Program-made: the position numbers and the translations under genes
The notes under the pieces: generated by a model
What the model saw: the letters and a program-made list of their open reading frames with translations, nothing else
Databases searched by the model: none
What the model was told of the DNA's origin: nothing
Shown: positions 11,531 to 24,682 of the stretch, piece after piece
Position numbering within the stretch: the first letter of the stretch is position 1
Layout of the letters: the number at the start of each line of letters is the position of its first letter
Source of the DNA: Mactromeris polynyma
Taxonomy: Eukaryota; Mollusca; Bivalvia; Venerida; Mactridae
Assembly: GCA_032209605.1 (NCBI GenBank)
Contig: JASFXZ010000016.1
Coordinates: 13,826,001 to 13,890,000 of the forward strand
DNA length: 64,000 nucleotides
Reading direction: 5' to 3'

Positions 11531-11896
11531 TACTTCGAAAGCCAGGTGGTGACATTTCGGCTTCACGTATTCTCTTCATCTTCATGAATTCGTGAAGTAT
11601 AAATCTTGAATTCGTGAAGTTGAAATCATGAATTCGTAAAGTTGAAATCTTGAATTCGTGAAGTTGAAATCTTGAATTCGTGAAGTTGAAATCATGAATT
11701 CGTGAAATTGAAATATTGAATTCGTGAAGTTGAAATCTTGAATTCGTGAAGTTGAAATCATGAATTCGTGAAGTTGAAATCTTCAATTCGTGAAGTTGAA
11801 ATCTTGAATTCGTAAAATTGAAATCATGAATTCGTGAAGTCGACATCGTGAATTCGTGAAGTTGAAATAATAAATGTCACCACCAAGATTTCGTAA
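11531..11896. mobile_element. Family G element: inverted ends around a 22-bp array
   Basis: The ends are CGAAAGCCAGGTGGTGACAT and ATGTCACCACCAAGATTTCG. Between them, about 12 copies of a 22-bp unit, GAATTCGTGAAGTTGAAATC plus AT or TT, fill 11586-11870. The relative at 32331-32545 has the same ends and a few inverted units. Confidence 0.8.
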
Positions 11897-12398
11897 ATTA
11901 CTGGTCAATTTCCCGTAAATATGCCGAAAATAAAACGCGTATAAGTTGATATAATTATGTGCCTGGCAACCTCTCTAGAGCAAAAACCATTTGGGAAATG
12001 TAAATTTCGGCGTTTGTCGTGAGGTTGTTGCTTCAGATAGGTTATTTTGTAGTAATATCTTAATACAGGACAATTGACAGTGTTGTTGGACAGAAGTTGT
12101 TGCCCAAGACAGTTTGCACTGAAATATATTTCTTCAATGTTCTTGATTAAATAGGGAGAGAATAAGTTGCTACAGGGAACGCCACATACATAAGACAATG
12201 CCTCCCCACACAGATCTCCGGGAAAACAACAATCCATAAAACATAAGGCACTTGAGGAGGCTCAGGGTACGTATGGGAACGGGGGCGAAATGAATGGCCT
12301 GGCAGACCATAAGCAATAACTAGGAGAATCAAAGAGGACAAACAGGGGGGATTAATGGATGAAAGATATCATAGGGCAAATCAAGACAGCTGGCAACA

Positions 12399-12696
12399 GT
12401 ATTTGTTTGTATTTGCGTTTATTTATCGTCGCCACCGGTTTCCCATATGGGCGACGCCTCCAGAAGAATGTTAGTCATATAAGATTTTTGGAGGATAGTG
12501 CATGATACAGGAGATGTCCCAGTTCCAGAAGCACCCCTGGTTCTTTTACGTGCTCGATGTAAAGCATCATACACGGGACCTCGGTTTTTAAAGTCTCGTC
12601 CGAAAGACTGTTAGTACGGTCAGTGATGGAGCGGGGAATCGAACCTCCGATCCCTGGATTACAAGTCCAGCGCGTTACCACTGGACCACGGATCCG
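12399..12696 (-). mobile_element. tRNA-derived SINE nested in family E
   Basis: Read on the - strand it starts with a tRNA-like head: A box TGGTCCAGTGGTAACGC, loop CTTGTAA with anticodon TGT, B box GGTTCGATTCC. A body with ACGGGACCTCGG on + follows. The flanks GCAACAG (12392-12398) and GCAACAA (12696-12702) are a likely target-site duplication. The T and acceptor stems have mismatches, so it is a SINE and not a working tRNA. Confidence 0.75.
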
Positions 12697-12762
12697 CAAC
12701 AATAGCCCGAATCTGGGGGGAAAATAACATAAAACCTATATATTAAGTGAAAGAATTGCACA

Positions 12763-12788
12763 GGAGGGGAGGGGAGGGGAGGGGAGGG
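12763..12788 (+). repeat. GGGGA minisatellite
   Basis: Five GGGGA-type units at the edge of the family E copy. Confidence 0.8.
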
Positions 12789-12997
12789 AAATTTAACATA
12801 CATTTAAATCACAAAAATAAATATTAAATAGGTCTTCATCAAGATATGTACGAGTATACTTAAAGCAAATACATATACTGTATCATGATGACGGAAATAC
12901 TATGTCTCAAAATACACATATACATAATATTTTCTACTTTTGCATAGGTCTATTTCAGTATAGTGTTACACAAATGTTTAATATCAGATAGCATGTA

Positions 12998-13190
12998 TAC
13001 ATGTAAACCTGTCCGTAAAGACCACCCATGGGAACAGCAAAATGTGGTCTTTGTTTACAGGTGGTCTCTATTAACAGATTAAATATCATTGAAAATGGTC
13101 TGATGGGAGATAAAATTGGTGGTCTTTGCAGACAGGTTTTGCAATAGTGGTCTTTGTTCGCAGGTGGTCTTTAACACAGGTTTGACTGTA
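12998..13190. mobile_element. Family B foldback element, copy 2 (inverted)
   Basis: It is the reverse complement of the copy at 6726-6918 almost base for base. It starts TACATGTAAACCTGTCC and ends CACAGGTTTGACTGTA. Confidence 0.9.
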
Positions 13191-13912
13191 TTTCGAAATT
13201 TTACAATTTTTGGATAATATTTGATAATCGTGAGAAACGCGCATGCGCAAGAACATTATGACGTTGATGTTGTTGTTTTGAAATTTTGAAGAGTTATCTA
13301 ATATGTGCAAATCTTCAGTTGATCTCTTTCTGAAGTGGGTGTTATGTCTTAGTAATGTGATTGTTTAACCGTAAATGTGAACATGTTTAAGGGCTGTGTT
13401 ATCTGAATCAAGGGCTTACCGGGTACTTAATCCTGTCCCTTTTATCTGCTTTGTGTATCAAATTGGTTCGGTTTGTAAACAACTCAGCCCTTCATCTATA
13501 AGTACCGTATTAGACTGGCTTTTATTCTTACCGTATACAAAACGTCACGTACGGGACTCAATGTTGTGTATTCGTTTTAAGTTCCTCCACAAATAGACAG
13601 ACATGTACATACCCGTCAAGTCTCGCGGTGTTTGCACGAGAGTCACGTGTCTAGGCATCTAATCATGCTGTCACACACAGCCACACTTCGCAAGACTGAC
13701 TTTATTATGCAGTTTTACATGTAATTGTTGTTATTTATAGCGGCAACATTCTAAATAAACAGTTGGCAAATCACAAATTAATTCACATCATTTGCGTACA
13801 ACGTCATCAACAAATGATGACGTAAAACGCATACTCCGTACACTCTAGAGTGCCAATATGCATATATATATTAAAAACATATGATACACTGTATATGTAG
13901 AAAAGTAAATTC
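13191..13912. other. No gene; CRE-like palindrome pair
   Basis: At 13801-13823, ACGTCATC and GATGACGT form an inverted repeat with a short spacer, like two facing CRE half-sites. Nothing else is recognised. Confidence 0.35.
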
Positions 13913-14075
13913 ATTAAAACCTCGCTAATAAGACCACCATTGGGACCCCAATAACCTGGTCTTCTTATTGAGGTGGTCTTCATATCGATGTTGAATAATG
14001 AGCAAAACAGTGAAATTAGTCTTGAACATTATTTTCTTAATAATTGAGGTGGTCTTTAAGTGAGTGTTTGCTGTA
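13913..14075. mobile_element. Family A foldback element, diverged
   Basis: AAAACCTCGCTAATAAGACC on the left, AGGTGGTCTTTAAGTGAGTG then CTGTA on the right. Confidence 0.75.
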
Positions 14076-14517
14076 TTTTTCATGAGTGTTTTTTGTGCGG
14101 TTAACTAATTAATATATTGTATTGCCATATTTGCTTTTTTTGTCTCCATGGTAACTAAGATTTGTCTATGTGGTCAGTTGCTGTACCTGCCACTTGGACG
14201 TCTGACCTCCCGGATGGAAATTGTCACACTTAAAATCATTTGAGAACGAAATATTAAATATCAATTACCTATACACTTTTAGCACTACGTAAAGTTAGTC
14301 TATACGATTTCGTAAATAAATACATTCCGTTTGTTACGTACTGTTAGTATTTCAAAGTTCGAGTGTTTGTTTAGTTTTAAGACCCACAAGGGGTGTGAAT
14401 ATGGGAGTATTCACGTGGTGTTTGAGATCATTGACTGTACTGTTTGTGTGAAATCTACTTCAATTAGTTGTGAGCGTCATATATATATTTGGAGCATATT
14501 TACGCCAATATCGTACC
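14076..14517. other. No feature recognised
   Basis: The + frame starting 14331 is open for 110 codons, but its last third lies in the inverted-repeat element at 14518. It shows no known domain. Confidence 0.3.
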
Positions 14518-14728
14518 ATGATATGAAATACTTTACAGCATTGCACTATGAGTTTATATCACTCGATAACCGAGATTTATCTGTGTCTCGCGTTTTTTCT
14601 CGGTCAATTAAAAAGACGAAGGGCGAGATCGCGATGGCCCTAACAGGATTCCGTAAAATATAGATAAATCTCGGTTATGCGAACGATATAAAGTCCTTGC
14701 GAAATACTGTCAAGTATTTCATATCATG
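14518..14728. mobile_element. Foldback element with CATGATATGAAATAC ends
   Basis: CATGATATGAAATACTTTAC on the left pairs with GTATTTCATATCATG on the right. Further in, TAACCGAGATTTATCT pairs with AGATAAATCTCGGTTA. The arms are about 65 bp. No coding capacity is credible. Confidence 0.7.
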
Positions 14729-15302
14729 AATCCCGTAAGCTATTTTTTTACTTCTGATTTATAACCCTACATGTAATATATAACATGTCTATACTAACCG
14801 AGACTGTCCTTAAAACTATTTGTTTGTGGCCCCATACTCTGGTGTGTGTCTATTACTTTTTACAAATGTTCTGTATATACCTATTACAAACCGGTAAAAT
14901 GGCGCGAAACTTCTGCTGGCAATAGCCGAAAAAATATCGGGGTCAATATTTCGACACAGCGGTCGTCTTTCCACACACAAACATCTTTTTATGAATGGCC
15001 TGGCATATTTGTAACCCCTTTTGATGTAATTAAAACACATCAACAAATACTTATAAACTCTTTATGATGTTATTTTCGACACCGAAGCCATATTAGTTAG
15101 TATCAACCTGAGTTCAAGATGAAGATTTAGCAACTTAAATTCGGGGTGATAACTATAAATATTGACCAATTAGTTGAAATCGTAAAGGGTACACGCGACT
15201 ATGAAGTATTTAATATGAAAACTATCAATAGCCCAGTTGTTCTTGACATGAAATTTATCCGTGCGACGTCTCAAAGCAACACCCTTTTGGAGATGCATAA
15301 TT
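14729..15302. other. No feature recognised
   Basis: The short overlapping frames on both strands are unconvincing. Confidence 0.3.
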
Positions 15303-17549
15303 CTGTTTGGTACTACAGAAAGGACCCCTCCGGAGAGGTTGCACTGCAAATTTATATGAACACTGCTATAGGATTTACAACCTCTTCTGTTGTGTGACGT
15401 CATTTCAAGAAAACGCAATATGTGATGTCACTATTTGCAAGCAGGAAACAATATATACTCCATACGGTCACTTCGTGTTCATATTGCCATATGAGGCAAA
15501 TATTGCTTACTTGTCAGTACATGGTGACGTCACATGTGACGATTTCTGAGAATTACGTTACTTAAAGAAGAGGTTGGAAATCATACAGCGGCGCTCATAT
15601 ATAGTTTGCTGCGAATATTACAAAATGCAAAAACCAGTTCATGTATTTACACTGACAGTTCCAAGACTGAGAAGTAGTTGTGTTGCTAACGTTCTCTTTC
15701 TGTTTCATTATTGTGCTACCCTTTATGGTCCCCACCCCTCCGGTGTAACTTATTGTCCCCCTTCTATCATTTCACGACATAGGGAGCTGTGTGGGGGAAG
15801 CCCTTTTTGAGATGCCCCCTTCCTTTTTTCCTTTCCTAACTTCACACCTTTTTCACTTCTTAATAACTAACCCTGTTAGAACTGTAAGACGGAAAAGTGT
15901 TGCTGTAATCCCCTCACACGAAATATTATAATCAGTTGTCATGTTTCAGATGGCTATTCAACTTTAAGCAGTAATATGACAACCCAGTATTGCCTCTGTT
16001 CAAAACTTTAAAACCATGTGGATTATCATTGTCGTGATAAATCGCGAAAACTTGCCAACAAAAGAAAGGCCAGGTATTCATGTTCTGGAAAGTTAATATC
16101 TCACGAAACAAGGACTATAATATGGAATGACAACTTAAAAAAAATATTGGTCATGGGTAGACGAGCGGGTGCAATCGACGAGACTGCACGAACGACCAGG
16201 AACGTCGTATGTTATGTCAAACTTGTGATTGTGTTGTGCAAAAAGATATACTACATCAACGCAAGGCTCTAGAAATTGTCTTCAAATACAGTTGTCCCAG
16301 ACTAGGTTACTTGTTAATTGTGCCTTGTCCGACATGGGAGTTGTACGAGCATAGAATAGGGTATGGATTAACAATTAAGTCGGCATGCATAACAGACTTG
16401 TCATGAACTACGTCCAACAAAACTGCTGGTAACAGTCCGAATCGGCAATTAGACTTGGCCGGGACGTCAGGCTAGTGGGTTTCTAAAGCCCTGTATCGGC
16501 ATAGCCAATAAGAGAAGTTATAACATCAATAACGTTTATTTGATGCGAGTGGAGGTTATTTATCCAGGAAGCAAACGTTCTGTGTGATCTGAATTGAATA
16601 ATTAGAAAAAAATCCACCGATGAAAGACATAGCCTCGTCTGTTTCGAGAACGTCATTAACATCGGAATGCAACAGTACAAACCTTTATTTCTAAAGACGG
16701 TTATTTAGATAATGAAGAACATGCACTGGGATAATTATTGTCACACGAAAAGTTCGATTCTTTATGACTTTGGTACATAAAATATTGCCGAGTACTTGAA
16801 CAGAACCTTTAACGATTGTCGATTGCTGCAACTTTTTTACTTGAAACAATTATCCACACCTAAATGTTTGAGTAATAGTAGCATATCTGGCCTCTAAACT
16901 GCCATGTCGTTAATTGAGCATATGTAAATGGTGCGAACATACGTTTGGCAATCGATCAACTGTATACGACACAAAATGTAATTTAAAAGGGCGAATGAAA
17001 TTGAGTACGTTCATTTTGCATGCATTTTTCAAAGTTTCAAGACAACTCGGAGATTTTTTAGCTTTGAAAATCACTCTAAACTCTTTATTTACAACGACAA
17101 TACAAATACTCGACTAACATTTAATCATTTACCCGATAGATAAAATATATATTTTTCTTCAATAATCGCTGTCGCATGATTTCGAAAAAACAAACCCGCT
17201 CTGTGTGTCAAGCTGATAAGGGGATATACACTCGACTGATACAACGCTCATTTATAAGCAATACTGTTCCATTTAGGGACACAAATATTTATTTTCTGTG
17301 TATCCGATTTAACCCTTGATGTTTGCTAAGGTAGGAAGAAATCCTTTTAAGTGCTGGCATACAACTGATAAGAAACTTTAGACTGCTGTGAAGTATAGAT
17401 TAATGTTGTAAAGTACAATTTAAAACGGCTGTCTAATCGGAGCTAATTAACAAACGAATACGACTTTGAAGACATATAAGCATGCATTCAAGTTACTTTG
17501 AAGTGATGAAGGTTTCCTTAAAGTATAACGCGACTAAATGCCGAAAAGG
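15303..17549 (+). repeat. Tandem segmental duplication 1, unit 1 (2.25 kb)
   Basis: CTGTTTGGTACTACAGAAA at 15303 recurs at 17550, and the whole segment is repeated. The last ~890 bp of the two units (from about 16660 and 19012) are nearly identical. The earlier parts carry many substitutions and indels. No gene is recognised in either unit. Confidence 0.9.
15395..15600 (+). repeat. CRE-rich repeat (family N), copy 1
   Basis: It contains GTGACGTCATTTCAAGAAAA, TGATGTCAC, GGTGACGTCACATGTGACG and ACAGCGGCGCTCA. Copies lie at 17627-17830 and, outside the tandem duplication, at 61437-61646. The density of TGACGTCA/TGAYGTCA sites is high. Confidence 0.7.
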
Positions 17550-19902
17550 CTGTTTGGTACTACAGAAAAGACCGCTCCGGAGAGGTTGCACTGCAAATTT
17601 ATATGAACACTGCTATAGGATTCTGTTGTGTGACGTCATTTCAAGAAAACGCAACATGTGACGTCACTATTTGCAAGCTGGAAACAATATAATTATACTC
17701 CATATGGTCACTTCGTGTTCATATTGCCATATGGGGCAAATATTGCTTACTGTCAGTAAATGGTGACGTCACATGTGACGTTTCAGGAAATTAAAGAAGA
17801 GGTTGGAAATAGTACAGCGGCGCTCAAACTGTTTTATTTGTTTGCTTTCCGTTTTTCGTCAGTACATGGTGATGTCACATGTGACGATTTCTGAAAATTA
17901 CGTCACTTAAAGAAGAGGTTGGAAATCGAACAGCGGAGCTCATCTATAGTTTGCTGCGAATATTACAAAATGCAAAAAATCAGTTCATGTATTTACACTG
18001 ACAGTTCCAAGACTGAGAAGTAGTTGTGTTGCTAACTTCCTCTTTCTGTTTCATTATTGTGCTACCCTTTATGGTCCCCACCACTCAGGTGTAACGTATT
18101 GTCCCCCTCCTATCATTTCACGACATAGGGAGCTGTGTGGGGGAAGCCCTTTTTGAGATGCCCCCTTCCTTTGTTTCCTTTCCTAACTTCACACTTTTTT
18201 CACTTCTTAATAACTAACTCTGTTAGAACTGTAAGACTGAAAAGTGTTGCTGTAATCCCCTCACACAAAATATTATAATCAGTTGTCATGTTTCAGATGG
18301 CTATTCAACTTTAAGCAGTAATATGACAACCCAGTATTGCCTCTGTTCAAAACTTTAAAACCATGTGGATTATCATTGTCGTGATAAATCGCGAAAACTT
18401 GCCAACACAAGAAAGGCCAGGTATTCATGTTCTGGAAAGTTAATATCTCACGAAACAAGGACTATAATACGGAATGACATTTTAAAAAAAATATTGGTCA
18501 TGGGTAGACGTCGGGGTGCGATCGATGAGACTGCAAGAACGACCAGGAACATCGTATGTTATGTCAAACTTGTGATTGTGTTGTACAAAAAGATATACTA
18601 CATCAACGCAAGGCTCTAGAAATTGTCTTCAAATACAGTTGACCCAGACTAGGTTACTTGTTAATTGTGCCTTGTCCGACATGGGAGGCTAGTTGTACGA
18701 GCATAGAATAGGGTATGGATTAACAGTTAAGTCGGCATGCATAACAGACTTGTCATGAACTACGTCCAACAAAACTGCTGGTAACAGTCCGAATCGGCAA
18801 TTAGACTTGGCCGGGACGTCAGGCTAGTGTATTTCTAGAGCCCTGTATCGGCATAGCCAATAAGAGAAGTTATAACATCAACAACGTTTATTTGATGCGA
18901 GTGGAGGTTATTTATCAAGGATGCAAACGTTCAGTGTTATCTGAATTGAATAAATTAAAAAAAATCCACCGATAAACGACATAGCCTCGTCTGTTTAGAG
19001 AACGTCATTAACATCGGAATGCAACAGTACAAACCTTTATTTCTAAAGACGGTTATTTAGATAATGAAGAACATGCACTGGGATAATTATTGTCACACGA
19101 AAAGTTCGATTCTTTATGACTTTGGTACATAAAATATTGCCGAGTACTTGAACAGAACCTTTAACGATTGTCGATTGCTGCAACTTTTTTACTTGAAACA
19201 ATTATCCACACCTAAATGTTTGAGTAATAGTAGCATATCTGGCCTCTAAACTGCCATGTCGTTAATTGAGCATATGTAAATGGTGCGAACATACGTTTGG
19301 CAATCGATCAACTGTATACGACACAAAATGTAATTTAAAAGGGCGAATGAAATTGAGTACGTTCATTTTGCATGCATTTTTCAAAGTTTCAAGACAACTC
19401 GGAGATTTTTTAGCTTTGAAAATCACTCTAAACTCTTTATTTACAACGACAATACAAATACTCGACTAACATTTAATCATTTACCCGATAGATAAAATAT
19501 ATATTTTTCTTCAATAATCGCTGTCGCATGATTTCGAAAAAACAAACCCGCTCTGTGTGTCAAGCTGATAAGGGGATATACACTCGACTGATACAACGCT
19601 CATTTATAAGCAATACTGTTCCATTTAGGGACACAAATATTTATTTTCTGTGTATCCGATTTAACCCTTGATGTTTGCTAAGGTAGGAAGAAATCCTTTT
19701 AAGTGCTGGCATACAACTGATAAGAAACTTTAGACTGCTGTGAAGTATAGATTAATGTTGTAAAGTACAATTTAAAACGGCTGTCTAATCGGAGCTAATT
19801 AACAAACGAATACGACTTTGAAGACATATAAGCATGCATTCAAGTTACTTTGAAGTGATGAAGGTTTCCTTAAAGTATAACACGACTAAATGCCGAAAAG
19901 GC
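17550..19902 (+). repeat. Tandem segmental duplication 1, unit 2 (2.35 kb)
   Basis: It ends at AATGCCGAAAAGGC, the same sequence that ends unit 1. It is about 105 bp longer because the block around 17757-17830 (GGTGACGTCACATGTGACG to ACAGCGG) is repeated once more at 17860-17945. Confidence 0.9.
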
Positions 19903-21672
19903 TAGTTGTATGTTAATATTTATTATCCGTAACAGCAGACCGGAATTAAAGATTATTTGAATCCAAAATAGGTAAAGACCTCAATAACACAGAACAAATT
20001 ATTGACGAGGAGCAAAAGATGAGACAAAACTATTTTCGAATAGAAGCAAAAAGGTAATAGGTAAATTTATCCGAACAGACGCATATCCGAATCACTAAAT
20101 TGTATCGGACAAGTTATTTTCCGCATGTGTCATTTTTACAGTGATAAAATTGTTAATTTTATATATGAACTATGTGTTTAATTATTGTTTGAAGGAACAT
20201 AACCACTTATAAACCATTGACAAGGTATATGTTAACACCCCGAGAGCCCTTAGCGAACTACCTGGGTTTTGAACATCCGAACTTACTCATCATCGGGGAT
20301 CCGGGACCAGTTTCCCACGCACAAATTGTCATGTGCGCTGTAGATTGCATAATGTTTTATATACCATTTGACGTTCGCTTATCAGTACTAGATGATATAT
20401 CACCCCATAATGTGGTAGTTTATGTCAATATTTGCTTTATATATGGTACTTATCGACGTATCTTTCTTGTTACCGAACTGATAACATTAGTGATCAATTT
20501 TTTATTGGTAGATATAATATTGTGCATATATCAGCTGTTTTTCCTCATCGGGGTGTCCTAAATTATGTCTTGTCATATATAATGTAAAATTAAGTTTGAA
20601 AGAGGGGAGCTGAAGTCTAATATCAGTATGTAGGCGTGACGAGTCATGTAATTTCACTCTTCAAAGAAGCGATTTTAGTTTTACGAGATATATCAGTTGT
20701 ATACAATATGATATAATATACGTTCGCTTGCGTATAAGTTCTATTTTTTGTAATATGTATTCTACTGGTTAAATTAAGTTTGATGTACTGAATTAAATAA
20801 CCATATATGCACCTTTTGGATTGTCGTTAGCTATGATAGTGTTACAAAAACCTCTCAAGACATGTGCGCGTATTTTAAGTGCCCCCGCAAATACATAGGT
20901 TAGTTACTATGGAGATGAGGAACACAAGGTTCCTCGGACATACATGTATGTAAGGAAATGTTCCAATAATATTTTTTAGGACACATTTCATCAACATCCA
21001 TATTACAGTTGAACGTCGAACAGGTTCTTAAGTTCTTCGTATTTCATATTATCTAACAGTAGATCACTCGAACAGAGATAGGTCGAGTATTTGATTGTTA
21101 ATTCTTAAACAGAAGTGCAAACTGTATTGAGTTAAGTCCGTCGAAGTGTCAAATCGGTGTAAAGTCGACCCGATTGTTTTTTAATCTTAATCATTTTCAA
21201 AGTACACTCGTACCGGGAACTGTCAGTTCGTACATACACATGTGTACCATCGATACCTCGAACAATACATGGCTCGAACTACTTGCTAGACCCGACGGCA
21301 GTTTTACTGTATAGCAAATATCTACGTTATACTGGGACACCTCTGCGAAACTATCTGACAAAAATTCTTTAATTAATTAACGCAAATGCTTATATATCCC
21401 TATATTGGTCACACTGGTCATTCTCGGGACCTTAGATTGACCCTTATTAATGACTAAGCTCAAATTCTGTGTTAATCTTCATTTGGAACTTATTCTAAAA
21501 AACTTAACCCTACAAATGTGTCGACAGCAAATTACAGTTTATAACAGTTACGAAAGCACACTTAATCTCAAAGGTTGTTTGATTAATTAGCATTGTGGGA
21601 ATAACCAAGTTCATTCATCGAAGGTTTCTGACCAGGTACTATTTCAAACACTTTAATCCAACTGTTTAAGTA
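19903..21672. other. No gene recognised
   Basis: An open + frame at 20217-20561 (114 codons) begins with TTG and ends in hydrophobic AT-rich sequence. I recognise no family. Nothing else stands out. Confidence 0.3.
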
Positions 21673-21854
21673 TACAGTACATCCTCAATAATACGACCAC
21701 CCTAAGGACCCTTGAAAACTGGTTTTCTTATTGAGATGGTCTTTATATTGAGGTTGAATTAATAGCAAAACAGTGAAAATGGACTTGAAAATTGTGTTCT
21801 TGATTTTGAGGTGGTCTTATTATTCATGTGGTCTTTAAGTGAGGTTTTACTGTA
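21673..21854. mobile_element. Family A foldback element
   Basis: It starts TACAGTACATCCTCAATAAT and ends GTGAGGTTTTACTGTA. Standard length. Confidence 0.9.
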
Positions 21855-22917
21855 CACGTTCAGTTTCAAATTGTACTAATAGAAATAGCAGGTCAATAGT
21901 ATTACAGAAGAACCGTAAAAACTAGAAAGGAAGCATCCAATCCAACTAAATGTTGCATACAGTATTCGATTGTCGTCGACCGTATTGACAAGGTCAGTTG
22001 AAAGTACATGTTCGAGAAACCAAGATTATGCTCAAAACTTTTCAGCCCAGCTGTAAAATGGCTTATTTAGTTTAAGACTGGATTAGATGTGTGAAGTAAA
22101 AAAATCGTCCTGACTGTTGTTATTGCATTGTCAAACTGATTAGGAAGTGTTAAAGAACTCAATTTATAATACTTATAAATTTGTCGAACATAAAATTATG
22201 TACTTTGTATTCAGCAAAGTGTCAATATCTAGAATCCCCTTTTAGTACGTATGTATTTAATCTTAATTGAATATCGGACCAGGATTAAGTCTTATCTACA
22301 AATTACGTACCGTTACGTGATTGGGCTTTAACTAAAACCTTGAAAACCAATCTACGTACGATTTATTTATATTTAACAGGTAATGAAAGACATTTCGATG
22401 CTTTTAATCAAAGATTAAATTTCTGCTTTTGTGTGCCGCCCGGGACATTGGCATAGGTCTGATTTCACAAACTTTAATTCAGATTTGAAGTTAAGACTGA
22501 AACTAACAACCTTAGTTAATAAAACAATCTTTCCTTTTTTCAACATCCTATATTTTACACGTTCAGCCAACCGCTGTAAGAATAAAAGTCGAACATCAAA
22601 TTTTATATATTTTTATTTGACAGATACCCTATTTAAGTTGAATTTAAATGACTGGTTATCGAATACTTGAGCAATAAACTACATAAGATTCAATAAAGTC
22701 AGTATTTAATTAACTCCGTTGCCTGTGATACGTATACCGAAAGTAATGACAAAGTACGGTCCATTACGGTATCACTAGTCATTAAACCGTTCCAGTATGG
22801 AATTGAAAATTGCCCGTTTTGTGACATTTACGTTGTATGTAATTGGTATATTGAAGACAAAATTTATACAAATTCAAAGTAAATTTGTCATGGAAAGTGT
22901 TATCTACTTAGGCGTAA
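21855..22917. other. No feature recognised
   Basis: AT-rich. The open frames are short and without recognisable domains. Confidence 0.3.
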
Positions 22918-23280
22918 ACAATATATTTGTCTCAGGTTTCCCGACGTACCCTATTTTTTTTGCCCCGACCCTAGAACTTTTTTTTGCATGTTAACGTTTT
23001 TTTCTTTTTGTAAAATTTCTTTGTGTGACTTTTTCTTAAGGTTTTTATTTCTGTCTAGTTATAAGACGATTTACGAGTGTTACAGCTATAGAGCGTTATA
23101 TTCACCTTGATTAAACAAAATGTCAGCGTCCGTTCTAGGCGTACAGATTATAAAATGCATCCACATGACGAAATAAAGAATTTGCTTCGGTTGAAAAAAA
23201 ATAATCTCAAACGAAAATATTTTTTTCTTACATACCTACCCTATTTTTTTGGGCTAGACATTTTGAAAGAAACATATTTT
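22918..23280. mobile_element. Inverted-repeat element, family I copy 2
   Basis: TTTCCCGACGTACCCTATTT on the left and ACATACCTACCCTATTTTTT on the right match the two ends of 9747-10122 in reverse orientation. Outermost bases AATATATTTGTCT and AGAAACATATTT are inverted. Confidence 0.6.
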
Positions 23281-23363
23281 TCAGCTATAATCTACATTTA
23301 TTTTAGTTAAATTGTAAGGTATTTGTCTTATTAAGTCAATAGTATAACCTACTGCTCAACGTG

Positions 23364-23569
23364 TCCTAAGTAACACCCTACGAGAGACGAATACATTTTA
23401 GTTTTTTAAGTAACACCCTACGAGAGACGAATACATTTTAGTTTTTTAAGTAACACCCTACGAGAGACGAATACATTTTAGTTTTTTAAGTAACACCCTA
23501 CGAGAGACGAATACATTTTAGTTTTTTAAGTAACACCCTACGAGAGACGAATACATTTTAGTTTTTTAG
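23364..23569 (+). repeat. 40-bp tandem array x5
   Basis: Five essentially perfect copies of a unit containing AAGTAACACCCTACGAGAGA followed by CGAATACATTTTAG. Perfect identity implies recent amplification. Confidence 0.95.
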
Positions 23570-23639
23570 ATCTTGTTTCTCAATGTAATATAAATTGATA
23601 GTAATTGTTTATTACAGGAATAATTATTAATGTTGTTTA

Positions 23640-24185
23640 GGAAAGGGTGGTGCTAAAGAGAGGTTTAGCTGATATTAAATCCTTATCACACGAAACTTTG
23701 ACTGATAATTTTGATGAAGAGAGGTCGTTACTCATGGGAGGTTAAATTGATAATAATGTTCAAAAGTAGACCTACTGAAAAAAGCGATACTGTTTTTTAA
23801 AAATATAATTCAAATAAGATACCTTATTATTCCTAAAGGAAAAATAATACTGCTGTTGAAGAGAGGTTGTTGTTCAAGAAAGGGCCGGTTTTGATTGGTT
23901 GTACATGTTTTCTTGTAGACCATAGATTACAGCATTCTGCTATACAGAGGTTAAATTGGTAAGACAAATTTCTACAAGAATACTTGCTACTGTTGTTGAA
24001 GAGAGGATGTTGTTCAAGAAAGGGCCGGTTTTGATTGGTTGTTCATGTTTTCTGAAGGACCATAGATTACAGCATTCTGCTATACAGAGGTCAAACTGAT
24101 GAAAAAATACAGGAAAAATTGTCGCTGTTGTCGAAGAGAGGTCGTTGTTCTAGATAGTGTCACTCTAGGCAGGTTGCACTGTATT
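23640..24185. mobile_element. Family D element cluster
   Basis: GAGAGG(T/A)TGTTGTTCAAGAA followed by AGGGCCGGTTTTGATTGGTT occurs at about 23867 and again at about 24001, with shared CATAGATTACAGCATTCTGC. The right end is AGGTTGCACTGTA, so the outward end reads TACAGTGCAACCT. Confidence 0.65.
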
Positions 24186-24682
24186 TTAAATTGCTTAATC
24201 AGCATTAAACTTTTTTTTTCGGTTGCGTGGCAATATTTCAGCCGGTTATAATAATCGTCTATGTAACGCCGTAAACCATGAATGCTCGCTTTTGAATAAG
24301 CACAATAATTTGAGAACTCTTTAACAACGGAAAAAAATACACTAGACTCGAGATGTCAAAATACTTGCATCGTATTACATTCATTTAGAAGGAAAAAAAA
24401 CGTTGTCATTTTAAATTCAGATAAGGTTTCTATATCTTGAACTTCATCTCCGTAGAATTTTATTTCATTCGTTATGTTCATTATAATTTCATTCAAATAT
24501 TAAGGATTTAAATAACTTGAATTTCTATGATATCCGGTTAATTTAACAATATCATATTTAATAAAGTGGGTGTTATGTACTCCTTGTATTTTGATAGATT
24601 GTAACAATACGCCCTCGTTGTAATAGATGGACGACCACCACACATTTGATACTCTGGGTAGCAAAAGAGAGAAAATGAAAAA
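24186..24682. other. No feature recognised
   Basis: AT-rich sequence without recognisable structure. Confidence 0.3.

Larger units (their letters stand above)
12153..12790 (-). repeat. Dispersed repeat family E, copy 2, split by a SINE
   Basis: The left part 12153-12398 and right part 12697-12790 together match the copy at 29725-30066 read backwards. For example, AAGTGAAAGAATTGCACAGG near 12748 continues the match after the inserted SINE. The right end runs into a GGGGA minisatellite. Confidence 0.8.

Noticed and set aside
11478..11846. 122-codon frame with TSRIHDFNF repeats
   Set aside because: Translation of the 22-bp array in the family G element.
16914..19469. Two identical 67-residue frames (16914-17117, 19266-19469) as a conserved gene pair
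   Set aside because: The identity extends to all flanking DNA because of the recent duplication; there is no sign of selection on the protein.
20217..20561. 114-codon + strand frame
   Set aside because: Non-ATG start, no known domain, and the second half is AT-driven hydrophobic sequence.
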